Assembly: GCA_029882675.1 (NCBI GenBank)
Contig: JAOUKJ010000034.1
Span: 1-15,472, forward strand
Source of the DNA: Cyclobacteriaceae bacterium
GTDB taxonomy: Bacteria; Bacteroidota; Bacteroidia; Cytophagales; Cyclobacteriaceae
DNA: 15,472 nt
Reading direction: 5' to 3'
Part shown: piece by piece, positions 1 through 7,930 of the stretch
How the letters are laid out: each line of letters begins with the position of its first letter
How positions within the stretch are numbered: the first letter of the stretch is position 1
Notes under the pieces: model-generated
Told to the model about the DNA's origin: nothing
Databases searched by the model: none
The model's input: the letters and a program-made list of their open reading frames with translations, nothing else
Program-made: the position numbers and the translations under genes

Positions 1-19
1 ATCGTTTAACAAAATAAAA

Positions 20-814
20 ATGAACCTGGAAATAAAAGGACATGTGGTCATCGTGACCGGCGGCGCTAAGGGCATTGGAGAGTCCATTGTAAAAGGCGTG
101 GCAGAGGAAGGGGGCATCCCCGTGATCGTAAACCGCCCCGGCCCGGCCGGCCCGGCCCTGGAAAAAGAACTTTCTGCACAGGGTGCAGATTGTCTGTTCA
201 TTGAGGCAGAACTGGCCAAAGTGGCTGATTGTGAAAGGGTGATCAACACTGCTGTGGAAAAATACGGACGTATCGATGCACTGGTCAACAATGCCGGAAA
301 AAACGACGGTGTCAGTCTGACGAAAGGCTCCCCTGAAAAATTCATGAAGTCGCTGGAAAACAATCTGCTCCATTATTATACCCTGGCCCAACTGGCTCTG
401 CCCTACCTGAAAAAAGCAAAAGGGAGTATTGTGAATATCAGTTCCAAGACGGCTGTGACCGGACAAGGGGGCACTTCTGCTTATATAGCTGCTAAAGGGG
501 CACAGCTTGCCCTGACACGGGAATGGGCCGTAGAGCTGATCAACGACAGCATACGCGTGAATGCTATCCTGCCTGCCGAGGTGTGGACACCATTGTATGA
601 AAACTGGATCAACTCACTGGAAGATCCGGAAGGAACGCTTAAAAAAATCACCAATCAGATACCCCTGGAAAAAAGGATGACCACCTCAAAGGAAATAGCC
701 GATGCGGCCCTGTTCCTGATCTCTGCCCGGGCCTCACATATTACCGGACAGCACTGGTATGTGGACGGCGGTTATACCCATCTGGATCGGGCATTGGGGA
801 ATATTAACTTGTAG
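20..814 (+). CDS. L-fucose dehydrogenase, SDR family
   Basis: A 264-residue classical short-chain dehydrogenase, predicted to oxidise L-fucose to L-fuconolactone with NAD(P) in the cytoplasm, the first step of non-phosphorylating fucose breakdown. Visible in the sequence are the cofactor motif TGGAKGIG (residues 13-20), NNAG (90-93), and the catalytic residues N115, S142, Y155 and K159 (YxxxK). The assignment to fucose dehydrogenase rests on subgroup signatures I recognise from memory of the Burkholderia enzyme: SSKTAVTGQGGTS, AAKGAQLALTREWA, NAILPAEVWTPLYENW and the tail VDGGYTHLDRAL. Length is normal for the family. The ATG follows an A-rich leader with no Shine-Dalgarno sequence. Only 19 bases precede it here, so it is probably the distal gene of an operon entering from the left. 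fucP downstream supports a fucose role. Other aldose or polyol substrates remain possible. Confidence 0.85.
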   Translation: MNLEIKGHVVIVTGGAKGIGESIVKGVAEEGGIPVIVNRPGPAGPALEKELSAQGADCLFIEAELAKVADCERVINTAVEKYGRIDALVNNAGKNDGVSLTKGSPEKFMKSLENNLLHYYTLAQLALPYLKKAKGSIVNISSKTAVTGQGGTSAYIAAKGAQLALTREWAVELINDSIRVNAILPAEVWTPLYENWINSLEDPEGTLKKITNQIPLEKRMTTSKEIADAALFLISARASHITGQHWYVDGGYTHLDRALGNINL

Positions 815-870
815 TATTTAGTAGTGAGATATGAGTAGAAAGACTGGTGAGGGGGATTGAGTGGTGAGAA
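812..870. repeat. Degenerate heptamer tract after the fucose dehydrogenase
   Basis: Starting at the stop codon, the sequence reads as loosely repeated 7-mers: TAGTATT, TAGTAGT, GAGATAT, GAGTAGA, AAGACTG. It continues with TGAGGGG, GATTGAG and TGGTGAG out of phase. The common element is a (T/G)AG or TGAG core recurring about every 7 bases. The units are too diverged for a clean tandem repeat, so the boundaries are approximate. It lies in the gap between two convergent genes. Confidence 0.4.
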
Positions 871-1121
871 AAGGGGAATGGAGCAATAGCTTCTATGTGA
901 TTTTGTATTTCTTAATCCCTCTGTAGATAAACAATGGGGAGAGGGGAAGTATCATTTATAATAGCAAATGCGAACTGAAGCCTTTTATGTATATGTAAAT
1001 AATCATTATTTTAACCCCTTCAACTATGAATAGATTTATTAATAGCATAGGCGGTCTTTAACCACTCTTTTATAAAATATTCAGAACTAAAAATTTCTTT
1101 TGTATTACCTATTTCTCTCTT
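815..1121. other. Intergenic gap between convergent genes
   Basis: About 307 bp between the ends of the fucose dehydrogenase and the large minus-strand membrane protein gene. Apart from the heptamer tract at its left edge it holds only short open frames of fewer than 20 codons. It also contains an all-A/T inverted repeat, AAATAAT and ATTATTT around one base (997-1011), which is too weak to call a terminator. I see no RNA gene or GC-rich hairpin followed by a T-run on either strand. Confidence 0.6.
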
Positions 1122-4013
1122 TCATTTCATCTCCACTGCCCTCTTTTGAATGGTCGCCTGTACTCTTTTCGGTGCGGTCTCCAGCAGTCCGTCTATAAAC
1201 TTTATCGCTTCTTCTTTCCGTCCCAGGGCCATAAGCAACTCCGCTTCAATCATGGGGTTGAAGGAGATGGAATCCTCTTCTGCCGGATGTTCATAAAAAA
1301 CATACGTAGGATAGTTGTATTTCTCCCCCACCTCATTGGCCACGCGGCAAAGTTTAAGTCCCAATGCGTGATGTTCTTGCGTACTTCCTTTTTCCAGCAT
1401 GAGATACGCTATACGATAATAAGGATGTATTACACCTCGGTGAATACTGGTAAATCCAACATCTCCGTATTTGTTTAAATAGTCCTCAAACCATTCGACA
1501 TGATCATTGACGTTTTTCTTCAGGTCATTAAAAACTTCGGCATTATTCAGATCCGCTTGCAGGTCTCCATAGCGATTGCCCCTCGACATGCTGACCATCT
1601 TTGCGGTTTTTTCAAAATCCAGCGTGTGGTGCTCGTAGGCTTTTTCCAGGGTATAGTATGGTGTAGAGATCAATAGCAGGCTTATTATAGTAACCGGAAT
1701 AATATTAAGGAGAAATACCCGATGAAAAAAAATCCTGAAGTGGTGCCTTAACCGATGTGTCAGTACAATCCCGAATGGCAGAAGGAGCAGGCTAATTGCT
1801 AATAATTTAGAACCACCGGCTTGGTGACTAATCGTTAATCCGAAACCATAACTTATCATCATAATATATAACCAGGAGAGTAGCCCCCGGCCCTTTTTAT
1901 CAGGGAATTTCAATACAGTAAAAAAAAGGACAACCTGGATGATTGTGACCCCGATACCACCCAGTATAGAGGCAGCAGGCAAATGCAAATATTTAAACAA
2001 CACTCCAATTAAAAGTACTGACATGCCTATACCGATCAGTACTCCCATCCATTTTTTAACAGACAGGTTATAACCTAAAAAAATAAATATAGAAGCAAGT
2101 ACAGGAAGGGAAAGAAATAAGGGTACTTCAGCTAAATATTGCTGGCCCATCAACCGAAACAGATATACGATGAAAATCAGGAATACGGCACCGGCCCAAA
2201 ACAACCGCATGACCGTCCACTTTCTGTCATTGTAATTTACCTTCACACCCATAGCGGCCTCAAACGTATCATCAACAAAGGGCGAGACCGCAATAATGGA
2301 GAAGAAAAACAGGCCGAAAAGCAGTACGCCCAGACTGACCAAAACGTCGGCCATGGGAGACTGAAAAGTATTGACGTACAAACCGGAAATAAAAACCAAC
2401 ACCCCTAAAAAAAGGAAATAATATCCCCTTTGAACAAACAAGACCCTGAACTGCCTTACCAGATGGCTTATCATAGTCAAAAGCTGTGACTTGTTGAAAT
2501 AAACAATGGTGGAGAGCCCCAGGAAGGCAAACAACAAAGACAAAAAACCGGAAATCAACAGGCCGCTACTGATCAGTATGATGAGAAAGGTAAGGAGCCC
2601 CGCATTTCTAAAAAACCGCATATAGGTGGTGATCGGCCCCATATTTTCTATTTCCTTCTGCCCGCTGGTGAGTTCTTTTCTGATCTTCCGGTTGATCATC
2701 TCATACCGCTCCTGCGACTTTTCTTTGATGGTGCCTTTGGCGTAGAGGACCTCTTCTTTTTGGTTGAAATTGGCAGCGAGCTTTAGAGCGTGGTTTACTT
2801 TGTCGGCCACATCACTAAAGCGGAGCCGGGCCGCTATGACCGCCAGGAAGAGGATAGAACAGACCAGGGTTTCCACCGACACCAGACTAAAAAGTCCGTT
2901 TTTTGTGGTAAGGGTATTTAGAATGGCCCTGGCCTCATCTCCCTGAAGGTAAACAATATGGCTGACCAACTTGAAGGCGTTGTCAGAAAAGGCCTGGAGA
3001 TCATCGAAGGAGACCAGCCCTTCGGCCATGATTTGCAGAAATCCACTAAATGCCAGGGCGCCAAACAAGGCGCTCTCCAACACGTAGGCCTCCAGTCGTC
3101 CGGTAACGGACTGCAAACGCGATTGCAGTGACACGATGGCCTCATCGTTTTCATCCGGAGAAAGGCCTTCGTAATACTTTGCCTGCTGGTTGATTTGGGT
3201 GATAATGCTTTGTTCAGTGAGATGGCCGGGTGCAGCCAGGCTTTGATACAGACCGTAATAGACCAGGTATCCACTTAAAGGAAAGATCAGGGGATATTCA
3301 AGGACATTTGATACCAGTAAACTGATAATGATCATCACGACCATACCTGTGTATTGCAGGCTGGAAATGGTGGTGCGAGTCTGGAAGTTGCTGAGGTTGC
3401 CGTACAAGCTGAGCAACCGGTCGTTTTTTTTGTTCAGGCGCCTTCTCACAAAATAACTGCCAGCAAGGACGAGTAGCGGTATAAAGAAAAAATTGGTCAG
3501 CCACAACAAGTCGTTGTTCAGCGAAAGAAACCATATTACAGCCCATCGTAATAAATGATCGATAATGAGCGGTTTAATGGTCACGGGTACTTTGATGATG
3601 GTCCGTTGGTTATATGCAGTGAGTTTTTGGCCCAGTTTTTTTACATAATCATCCAGTCTCCCTTCCAGTTTTTCATTACCGGATATGGTCATCAACTCAT
3701 CGACCAGCCCTTTTAGCCCTCTGTATGAGGGCATTTCATCAGTTGTCCGGGCTTTTTCACATAAATTTCGGACCAGGGAAATAATGATAACGTACTGTTC
3801 ATCCGTAGGACTTTCCTGTCTTAGCTTGCCCAACGGGTCTTTTTTTATGCCAGTGGCTTTGCTTTCCAACAAGAGTATTTGCTCAGCAGAAATGTCTTCC
3901 GCAAATTCTACACGCAACAAGTGCGTCCAGTACTCTTTCAGCTCCGGAGAAAGCCTCCCGCAGGAATAAACCAGTTGAGTAGCATGCGTTATGCAAAATT
4001 CAGAATGCTCCAA
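1122..4013 (-). CDS. Large multi-pass membrane protein, function unknown
   Basis: I do not recognise this 963-residue protein. It has a charged soluble N-terminal region of about 150 residues. About 17 hydrophobic segments follow, in blocks near residues 150-190, 220-260, 315-335, 375-400 and 470-790. A charged loop interrupts them between about 400 and 465. A soluble C-terminal region of about 155 residues ends in a helical, TPR-like stretch (EAELLMALGRKEEAIKFIDGLLE). No transporter, kinase or protease signature is visible. The start is TTG: upstream in frame there is no ATG before a stop, and the first internal Met is about 100 residues in. A possible -7 element lies about 26 bases upstream. 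The gene is transcribed divergently from the FtsX-like permease and shares a control region with it, which hints at common regulation but gives no function. The length and uninterrupted frame argue for a real, maintained gene. Confidence 0.85.
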   Translation of the reverse strand: MEHSEFCITHATQLVYSCGRLSPELKEYWTHLLRVEFAEDISAEQILLLESKATGIKKDPLGKLRQESPTDEQYVIIISLVRNLCEKARTTDEMPSYRGLKGLVDELMTISGNEKLEGRLDDYVKKLGQKLTAYNQRTIIKVPVTIKPLIIDHLLRWAVIWFLSLNNDLLWLTNFFFIPLLVLAGSYFVRRRLNKKNDRLLSLYGNLSNFQTRTTISSLQYTGMVVMIIISLLVSNVLEYPLIFPLSGYLVYYGLYQSLAAPGHLTEQSIITQINQQAKYYEGLSPDENDEAIVSLQSRLQSVTGRLEAYVLESALFGALAFSGFLQIMAEGLVSFDDLQAFSDNAFKLVSHIVYLQGDEARAILNTLTTKNGLFSLVSVETLVCSILFLAVIAARLRFSDVADKVNHALKLAANFNQKEEVLYAKGTIKEKSQERYEMINRKIRKELTSGQKEIENMGPITTYMRFFRNAGLLTFLIILISSGLLISGFLSLLFAFLGLSTIVYFNKSQLLTMISHLVRQFRVLFVQRGYYFLFLGVLVFISGLYVNTFQSPMADVLVSLGVLLFGLFFFSIIAVSPFVDDTFEAAMGVKVNYNDRKWTVMRLFWAGAVFLIFIVYLFRLMGQQYLAEVPLFLSLPVLASIFIFLGYNLSVKKWMGVLIGIGMSVLLIGVLFKYLHLPAASILGGIGVTIIQVVLFFTVLKFPDKKGRGLLSWLYIMMISYGFGLTISHQAGGSKLLAISLLLLPFGIVLTHRLRHHFRIFFHRVFLLNIIPVTIISLLLISTPYYTLEKAYEHHTLDFEKTAKMVSMSRGNRYGDLQADLNNAEVFNDLKKNVNDHVEWFEDYLNKYGDVGFTSIHRGVIHPYYRIAYLMLEKGSTQEHHALGLKLCRVANEVGEKYNYPTYVFYEHPAEEDSISFNPMIEAELLMALGRKEEAIKFIDGLLETAPKRVQATIQKRAVEMK

Positions 4014-4038
4014 GGTCTTTTCTGTTTTGCTGGTATGG

Positions 4039-4046
4039 TAAATATA
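4039..4046 (-). promoter_or_regulatory. Possible -7 element of the large membrane protein gene
   Basis: On the minus strand these bases read TATATTTA, one mismatch from the Bacteroidota -7 consensus TAnnTTTG. The position would give a leader of roughly 20 bases before the TTG start at 4013. No convincing -33 element is visible. The place where it should be falls inside the neighbouring palindrome. Confidence 0.3.
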
Positions 4047-4062
4047 GAAAATTAATTCGAAA

Positions 4063-4090
4063 GTAGGGACGAATGATCATTCGTCCCTAC
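4063..4090. repeat. Perfect 28 bp palindrome between divergent genes
   Basis: The left half is GTAGGGACGAATGA and the right half is its exact reverse complement, TCATTCGTCCCTAC, with no central spacer. The symmetry stops at the next base pair. It lies between divergent promoters, so it cannot be a transcription terminator for either gene. Its edges fall near the expected -33 regions of both. Two readings are possible: an operator for a dimeric regulator controlling both genes, or a dispersed REP-like palindromic repeat. From memory, palindromes bounded by GTAGGGACG or GTAGAGACG and their complement are common between genes in Bacteroidota, which favours the second. Confidence 0.85.
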
Positions 4091-4110
4091 CTCTTTTCCA
4101 CCTAAATTAT

Positions 4111-4118
4111 TATATTTG
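4111..4118 (+). promoter_or_regulatory. Bacteroidota-type -7 promoter element for the permease
   Basis: TATATTTG matches the TAnnTTTG consensus of the Bacteroidota housekeeping sigma factor exactly. It lies 16 bases before the ATG at 4134 and predicts a very short leader of about 10 bases. An in-frame TTG at 4116 lies inside this element, so that upstream start is unlikely. No clear TTG-type -33 element is seen. Confidence 0.55.
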
Positions 4119-4133
4119 TTAAGGTTCACATTC

Positions 4134-6503
4134 ATGCTAAAAAACTACCTCCATATTACCCTTCGTCACTTTAAAAAGAACAAGACTTTTCTCACCATCA
4201 ACATTCTGGGTCTCGGACTGGCCTGCGCCTGTTGCATCATTGCCTATATCAACTACGACTATGCCAAAAGCTTTGACGGAACCTTTTTACATCAGGAGAA
4301 AATTTACAGAATCAACCGGGAGTGGATCACACTGGGTGAGACTGTAAGGCACGGACAGGCCCCCTTACCATTGGTTGAGCACATCAGGCAAAATATGCCA
4401 CAGGTAGAGCATGTTGTGCCTTATGTGCCCCTGGATATCAACGTAAGAACCAATGACGATATTTTTAATACCCCTGCCATATTTGTGGGGCCTGCATTTT
4501 TTGAGGTCTTTTCCTACGAATTTGTGTATGGAAATGGACTGGATTTTGATAAAAACAGTAATATATTAATCAGCGATGAACTATCGTACAAATACTTTGG
4601 TGACGAGGATCCCATAGGAAAGCAAATCTCCTTTATTCTGCCTGCCGGGAGCGTTGAATTTATTGTGACCGGCGTATTTAAAAAGAAGCCCCTCAACAGC
4701 AGTATTCAAACGGACGCTATTGTGAATTTTGAAAATTATTTGAATCAGGATGTGGCATTTCACAGCAACGAGTGGCGCCTGAATGTGGGTATATTTTTAA
4801 ACCTGCGCAGTCCCTACGATGCAACAACTGTAGAACAGGCCATTCAGAAATATGTGGCCATAGAAAACAGTATAAGTGGAGAAAGTACAACACGATATTA
4901 TCTGGATCCTTTCCGGGGCATGGCTGACAGGGTCAGGGAAACGGAGGTAAAACGGCACAAAATGAAAGGGGGTCTCACAAAAATGCAAACCTACACCCCG
5001 GCTGTTCTTTCTCTGGCTATATTGCTGGTCGCCTGTTTCAATTTTACCAACACCTCCATTGCGGCTTCTGCCAACAGACTGAAAGAAATAGGCATTCGAA
5101 AAGTACTGGGCAGTGCGAAAAGTCAGTTGGTCTTCCGGTTTATCACAGAGAATATTATGGTGACTATGCTGGGCTTGTTGGCAGGGCTGGTTTTTGCCTC
5201 GTTTCTGGTACCGGTCTATAGCAGTATGTGGTCGTTTCTCGACATCGATGTCCATTTTATGCACAACACCGATCTACTGTTTTTTCTGTTTTTATTACTG
5301 CTTTTTACCGGGCTGGCAGCAGGCAGCTACCCCGCTTTTTACATCAGTAGTTTTAATCCGTCCATTATCTTCAAAGGGAACGCAAAGTTTTCCGGTACCA
5401 ACTTTTTTACCCGGGGTCTGTTGTTTGTCCAGTTCATGCTCTGCGTCATGCTTTTGGTCCTGGGCTTTTCTTTTCTGGAAAACGCCAGATACCAGGCACA
5501 AAGAGATCTTGGCTTTGATGTTGAAGGGGTTTTGGTCTATGAAATGGGAGACAAGTATTATGAGTCTGTCAAAAAAGACCTGCTGGCTAATCCGGAGGTG
5601 ATGGATGTCACTGCCGGCGCACATCATCTGTGGTGGTATAATTACGCCGAGGTGATCCGCGATGGTAGTGATGAGGTTGAAACCATGGCCCTGAAAGTTT
5701 CTGATGAATATCTGGAGTTTATGGGAATCAAGGTAATCCAGGGCAGGGACTTTGTAAAGGGCAGTACCACAGATGAGGTAGAGTCAGTCATTATCAACGA
5801 GACCTTTGCAAAAACATTTGGTTGGGATAATCCGCTGGGCAAAAGGATACTGGTCAGAGATACTGTGCCATTTTATGTAGTGGGGGTGGTAAAAGATTTC
5901 CATACCAACCATGTATGGGAAACGATTGTTCCCGTCATGTTCCGCTTAGGCCGAACGGAAGACATCAATTATATGGTCGTCAGAGTACGGCCGGACAAAA
6001 CCCGGGAAGTTGACCGCTTTTGTAAAAGTCTTTTCATCAACCGGTACCCGGAGTTGGGTTATAATGGCGGCCTGATGGTTGATGAACTGGAAAATGCTAA
6101 AATGCTCAATGCCAATGCCGTACAACTGTTCCTTTTTTTGGGTATGATGGCCCTGGTACTTACCACAACAGGGCTTTATTCACTGGTGTCGCTTAATATC
6201 ATCAAACGGTTAAAAGAAATAGGCATCCGCAAGGTCTTTGGGGCTACCGAATGGCAGATCGTGAAAAAACTCAACCGGGAGTTCGTCATTATCCTGACGA
6301 TTTCTCTGTTGGTGGGCCTGCCATTGGCCTACCACATCACATTGTTCTTCATGGAGAACGCCTGGACTTACTTCCAGGAGACCACCTTCACGACCATGCT
6401 ATTGACTGTGATGATTGTCCTTGTGGTAGCCTTTTTCACCCTGGCCGTGAAAGTAGTAGGGGCGGCCAGGACTAATCCTGTGGATACTTTGCGGAATGAT
6501 TGA
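4134..6503 (+). CDS. FtsX/MacB-like ABC transporter permease
   Basis: A 789-residue inner-membrane permease with the duplicated layout usual in Bacteroidota. TM1 is at about 21-41, followed by a MacB-type periplasmic domain to about 285. Three FtsX-domain helices lie at about 285-305, 333-355 and 378-402, and another TM at about 425-445. A second periplasmic domain runs to about 665, and three more helices lie at about 668-690, 720-742 and 757-780. Internal duplication shows in the matching segments LKEIGIRKVLGS and LKEIGIRKVFGA after the first helix of each FtsX domain, and the C-terminus NPVDTLRND is typical. The start MLKNYLHITLRHFKKNK is the usual N-terminus. I preferred it over a TTG 18 bases upstream that overlaps the promoter. 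No ATPase partner is encoded nearby. MacB-like systems move lipoproteins, peptides or drugs by mechanotransmission, but the substrate here is unknown. Confidence 0.92.
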   Translation: MLKNYLHITLRHFKKNKTFLTINILGLGLACACCIIAYINYDYAKSFDGTFLHQEKIYRINREWITLGETVRHGQAPLPLVEHIRQNMPQVEHVVPYVPLDINVRTNDDIFNTPAIFVGPAFFEVFSYEFVYGNGLDFDKNSNILISDELSYKYFGDEDPIGKQISFILPAGSVEFIVTGVFKKKPLNSSIQTDAIVNFENYLNQDVAFHSNEWRLNVGIFLNLRSPYDATTVEQAIQKYVAIENSISGESTTRYYLDPFRGMADRVRETEVKRHKMKGGLTKMQTYTPAVLSLAILLVACFNFTNTSIAASANRLKEIGIRKVLGSAKSQLVFRFITENIMVTMLGLLAGLVFASFLVPVYSSMWSFLDIDVHFMHNTDLLFFLFLLLLFTGLAAGSYPAFYISSFNPSIIFKGNAKFSGTNFFTRGLLFVQFMLCVMLLVLGFSFLENARYQAQRDLGFDVEGVLVYEMGDKYYESVKKDLLANPEVMDVTAGAHHLWWYNYAEVIRDGSDEVETMALKVSDEYLEFMGIKVIQGRDFVKGSTTDEVESVIINETFAKTFGWDNPLGKRILVRDTVPFYVVGVVKDFHTNHVWETIVPVMFRLGRTEDINYMVVRVRPDKTREVDRFCKSLFINRYPELGYNGGLMVDELENAKMLNANAVQLFLFLGMMALVLTTTGLYSLVSLNIIKRLKEIGIRKVFGATEWQIVKKLNREFVIILTISLLVGLPLAYHITLFFMENAWTYFQETTFTTMLLTVMIVLVVAFFTLAVKVVGAARTNPVDTLRND

Positions 6504-6544
6504 GGGGTTCTATTCCTTCCCGGGTACATAATCAAGCCTGCCAC

Positions 6545-6571
6545 TATCAAATATTCCGAAAATATCTGATA
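6545..6571. promoter_or_regulatory. Operator-like inverted repeat upstream of fucP
   Basis: An imperfect palindrome: TATCA, one base, ATATT, five bases (CCGAA), AATAT, one base, TGATA. Ten of eleven arm pairs match. It ends 29 bases before the fucP ATG, within the 97 bp gap after the permease gene. It is A/T-rich with no following T-run, so a transcription-factor site is more likely than a terminator. The regulator is not encoded in this window, and no matching copy was seen near the two SDR genes. Confidence 0.4.
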
Positions 6572-6600
6572 TTAGGGGCCGCTAACCTAAACATAAACCC

Positions 6601-7863
6601 ATGGAGCAGGAAAAATTCCTCAAGAAGTCATATGTCATTCCGTTCATTTTGCTCACGGCCTGTTTTGCCATGTGGGGGGCCGCCAACAACATGACAGACG
6701 TGTTGCTCGCCACCTTCAAAAAGGTGATGAGCATGACCGATACTCAAACGTCTTATATCCAGGTGGCCTTTTACGGGGCTTATTTCTGTCTGGCCCTGCC
6801 GGCGGCTTACATTATCCGTCGCTGGAATTATAAGACCGGTGTACTGGTAGGACTGATCATCTATGCTTTGGGTGCGGCCCTTTGTTACCCGGCCAGCAAG
6901 ACTATGCAGTTTAGCCATTTTCTCATGGCCTTTTATATCTTCGCCGGGGGATGTGCTATTCTTGAAACTGCGGTAGCACCATACATTGTGGCCATGGGAC
7001 CGGATGATAGTGCCACCCGGCGGATCAACCTGGCCCAGGCCTTTAATCCGATTGGCAGTATTGCCGGTATTTTTCTGGGACAGAAAATCATTCTGGCCGG
7101 ACTGGACAAAGCCGACCAAACGGCCCGCGCAGCAATGGGCTCTGATCAGTTGCAGATGATCCAGGAAAAAGAACTTGCCAATGTTTCTACCGCTTACCTG
7201 ATTGTAGGGGTTGTGGGCATTGCCCTGGCCGTGGCGATGATCATGCGTCGGTTCCCTGCCTTGAAAGAAAACCATATTGGCAATATGTGGGACTCCGCCA
7301 AACGGCTGTTGAAAAATAAAAATTATGTACTGGCTGTCGTTGCACAGTTTTTTTACGTCGGTGTACAGATTGGTGTATGGTCGTTTACCATTCGTTATGT
7401 GATGGAGAACACCGGAGTGACCAACGAGGATGAGGCTTCCAATTATTACCTGGCCGCGATTGTCCTCTTCAGCTCTTCACGCTTTGTGTTTACCGCCCTG
7501 ATGAAATTTATCAATCCGGCGAAATTACTCACCATCATGTCTGTGGTGGCAGGGCTTCTTACTCTTGTTGTTGTACTTGGCGAAGGAGCGGTGGGGGTAT
7601 ATGCCCTGGTGGGTATTTCAGGCTGTATGTCATTGATGTTCCCTACTATCTATGGCATTGGCCTGCATGGGGTTGGTGATGACCGGAAACTGGGAGGCTC
7701 CGGATTAATCATGGCGATCGTCGGTGGGGCTGTGATTACCAACATACAGGCGCAGGTATCCGATTTGACAGGGAGTATTAATATGGCATATTTGGTGCCG
7801 TTGGTTTGTTTTGTGGTCATTACGATTTATGGAGCCTATGCTTTGAGGACAGGGCATCGATAA
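6601..7863 (+). CDS. fucP: L-fucose:H+ symporter, MFS family
   Basis: A 420-residue 12-TM major facilitator that imports L-fucose together with a proton across the inner membrane. It aligns throughout with E. coli FucP as I remember it. The segment MWGAANNMTDVLL carries D33, matching the E. coli protonation residue D46. CAILETAVAPYI carries E122, matching E135 in substrate and proton coupling. RINLAQAFNPIGSIAG matches the conserved NLAQTFNSFG segment, and AQFFYVGVQIGVWSFTIRY and the YGIGLHGVG region also match. The start is an ATG after a 97 bp gap with an operator-like inverted repeat. Together with the fucose dehydrogenase at the left edge it indicates fucose catabolism, although a membrane protein gene and an ABC permease gene separate the two. 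FHS-family relatives carry glucose/galactose or N-acetylglucosamine, but the residues fit FucP best. Confidence 0.9.
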   Translation: MEQEKFLKKSYVIPFILLTACFAMWGAANNMTDVLLATFKKVMSMTDTQTSYIQVAFYGAYFCLALPAAYIIRRWNYKTGVLVGLIIYALGAALCYPASKTMQFSHFLMAFYIFAGGCAILETAVAPYIVAMGPDDSATRRINLAQAFNPIGSIAGIFLGQKIILAGLDKADQTARAAMGSDQLQMIQEKELANVSTAYLIVGVVGIALAVAMIMRRFPALKENHIGNMWDSAKRLLKNKNYVLAVVAQFFYVGVQIGVWSFTIRYVMENTGVTNEDEASNYYLAAIVLFSSSRFVFTALMKFINPAKLLTIMSVVAGLLTLVVVLGEGAVGVYALVGISGCMSLMFPTIYGIGLHGVGDDRKLGGSGLIMAIVGGAVITNIQAQVSDLTGSINMAYLVPLVCFVVITIYGAYALRTGHR

Positions 7864-7930
7864 AATATTTTACTTCAGAAAACGAATCCAAGGAGATTTA
7901 TAAGTACTTTTATTAAAAAGAATAAATTTC

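Noticed and set aside
997..1011. Inverted repeat AAATAAT/ATTATTT between convergent genes as a bidirectional terminator
   Set aside because: The stem is entirely A/T with a one-base loop, so it would not form a stable RNA hairpin. Such repeats are expected by chance in A/T-rich gaps.
4063..4090. The 28 bp palindrome as a transcription terminator
   Set aside because: Both flanking genes are transcribed away from it, so no transcript from either gene would end there.
4116..4133. TTG at 4116 as start of the ABC permease
   Set aside because: It lies inside the TATATTTG promoter element, and the ATG at 4134 gives the N-terminus typical of the family.
4797..5264. Open frame of 155 codons on the minus strand inside the permease gene
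   Set aside because: It is antisense to a well-supported coding frame, lacks recognisable motifs and has the composition of a shadow frame.
6628..7275. Open frame of 215 codons antisense to fucP
   Set aside because: It is a shadow of fucP: His- and Gln-rich composition, no domain, and the opposite strand clearly encodes the symporter.
7861..7872. TAAAATATTTTA palindrome over the fucP stop as a terminator or operator
   Set aside because: A 12 bp all-A/T palindrome overlapping a stop codon is likely by chance and too weak for a terminator.
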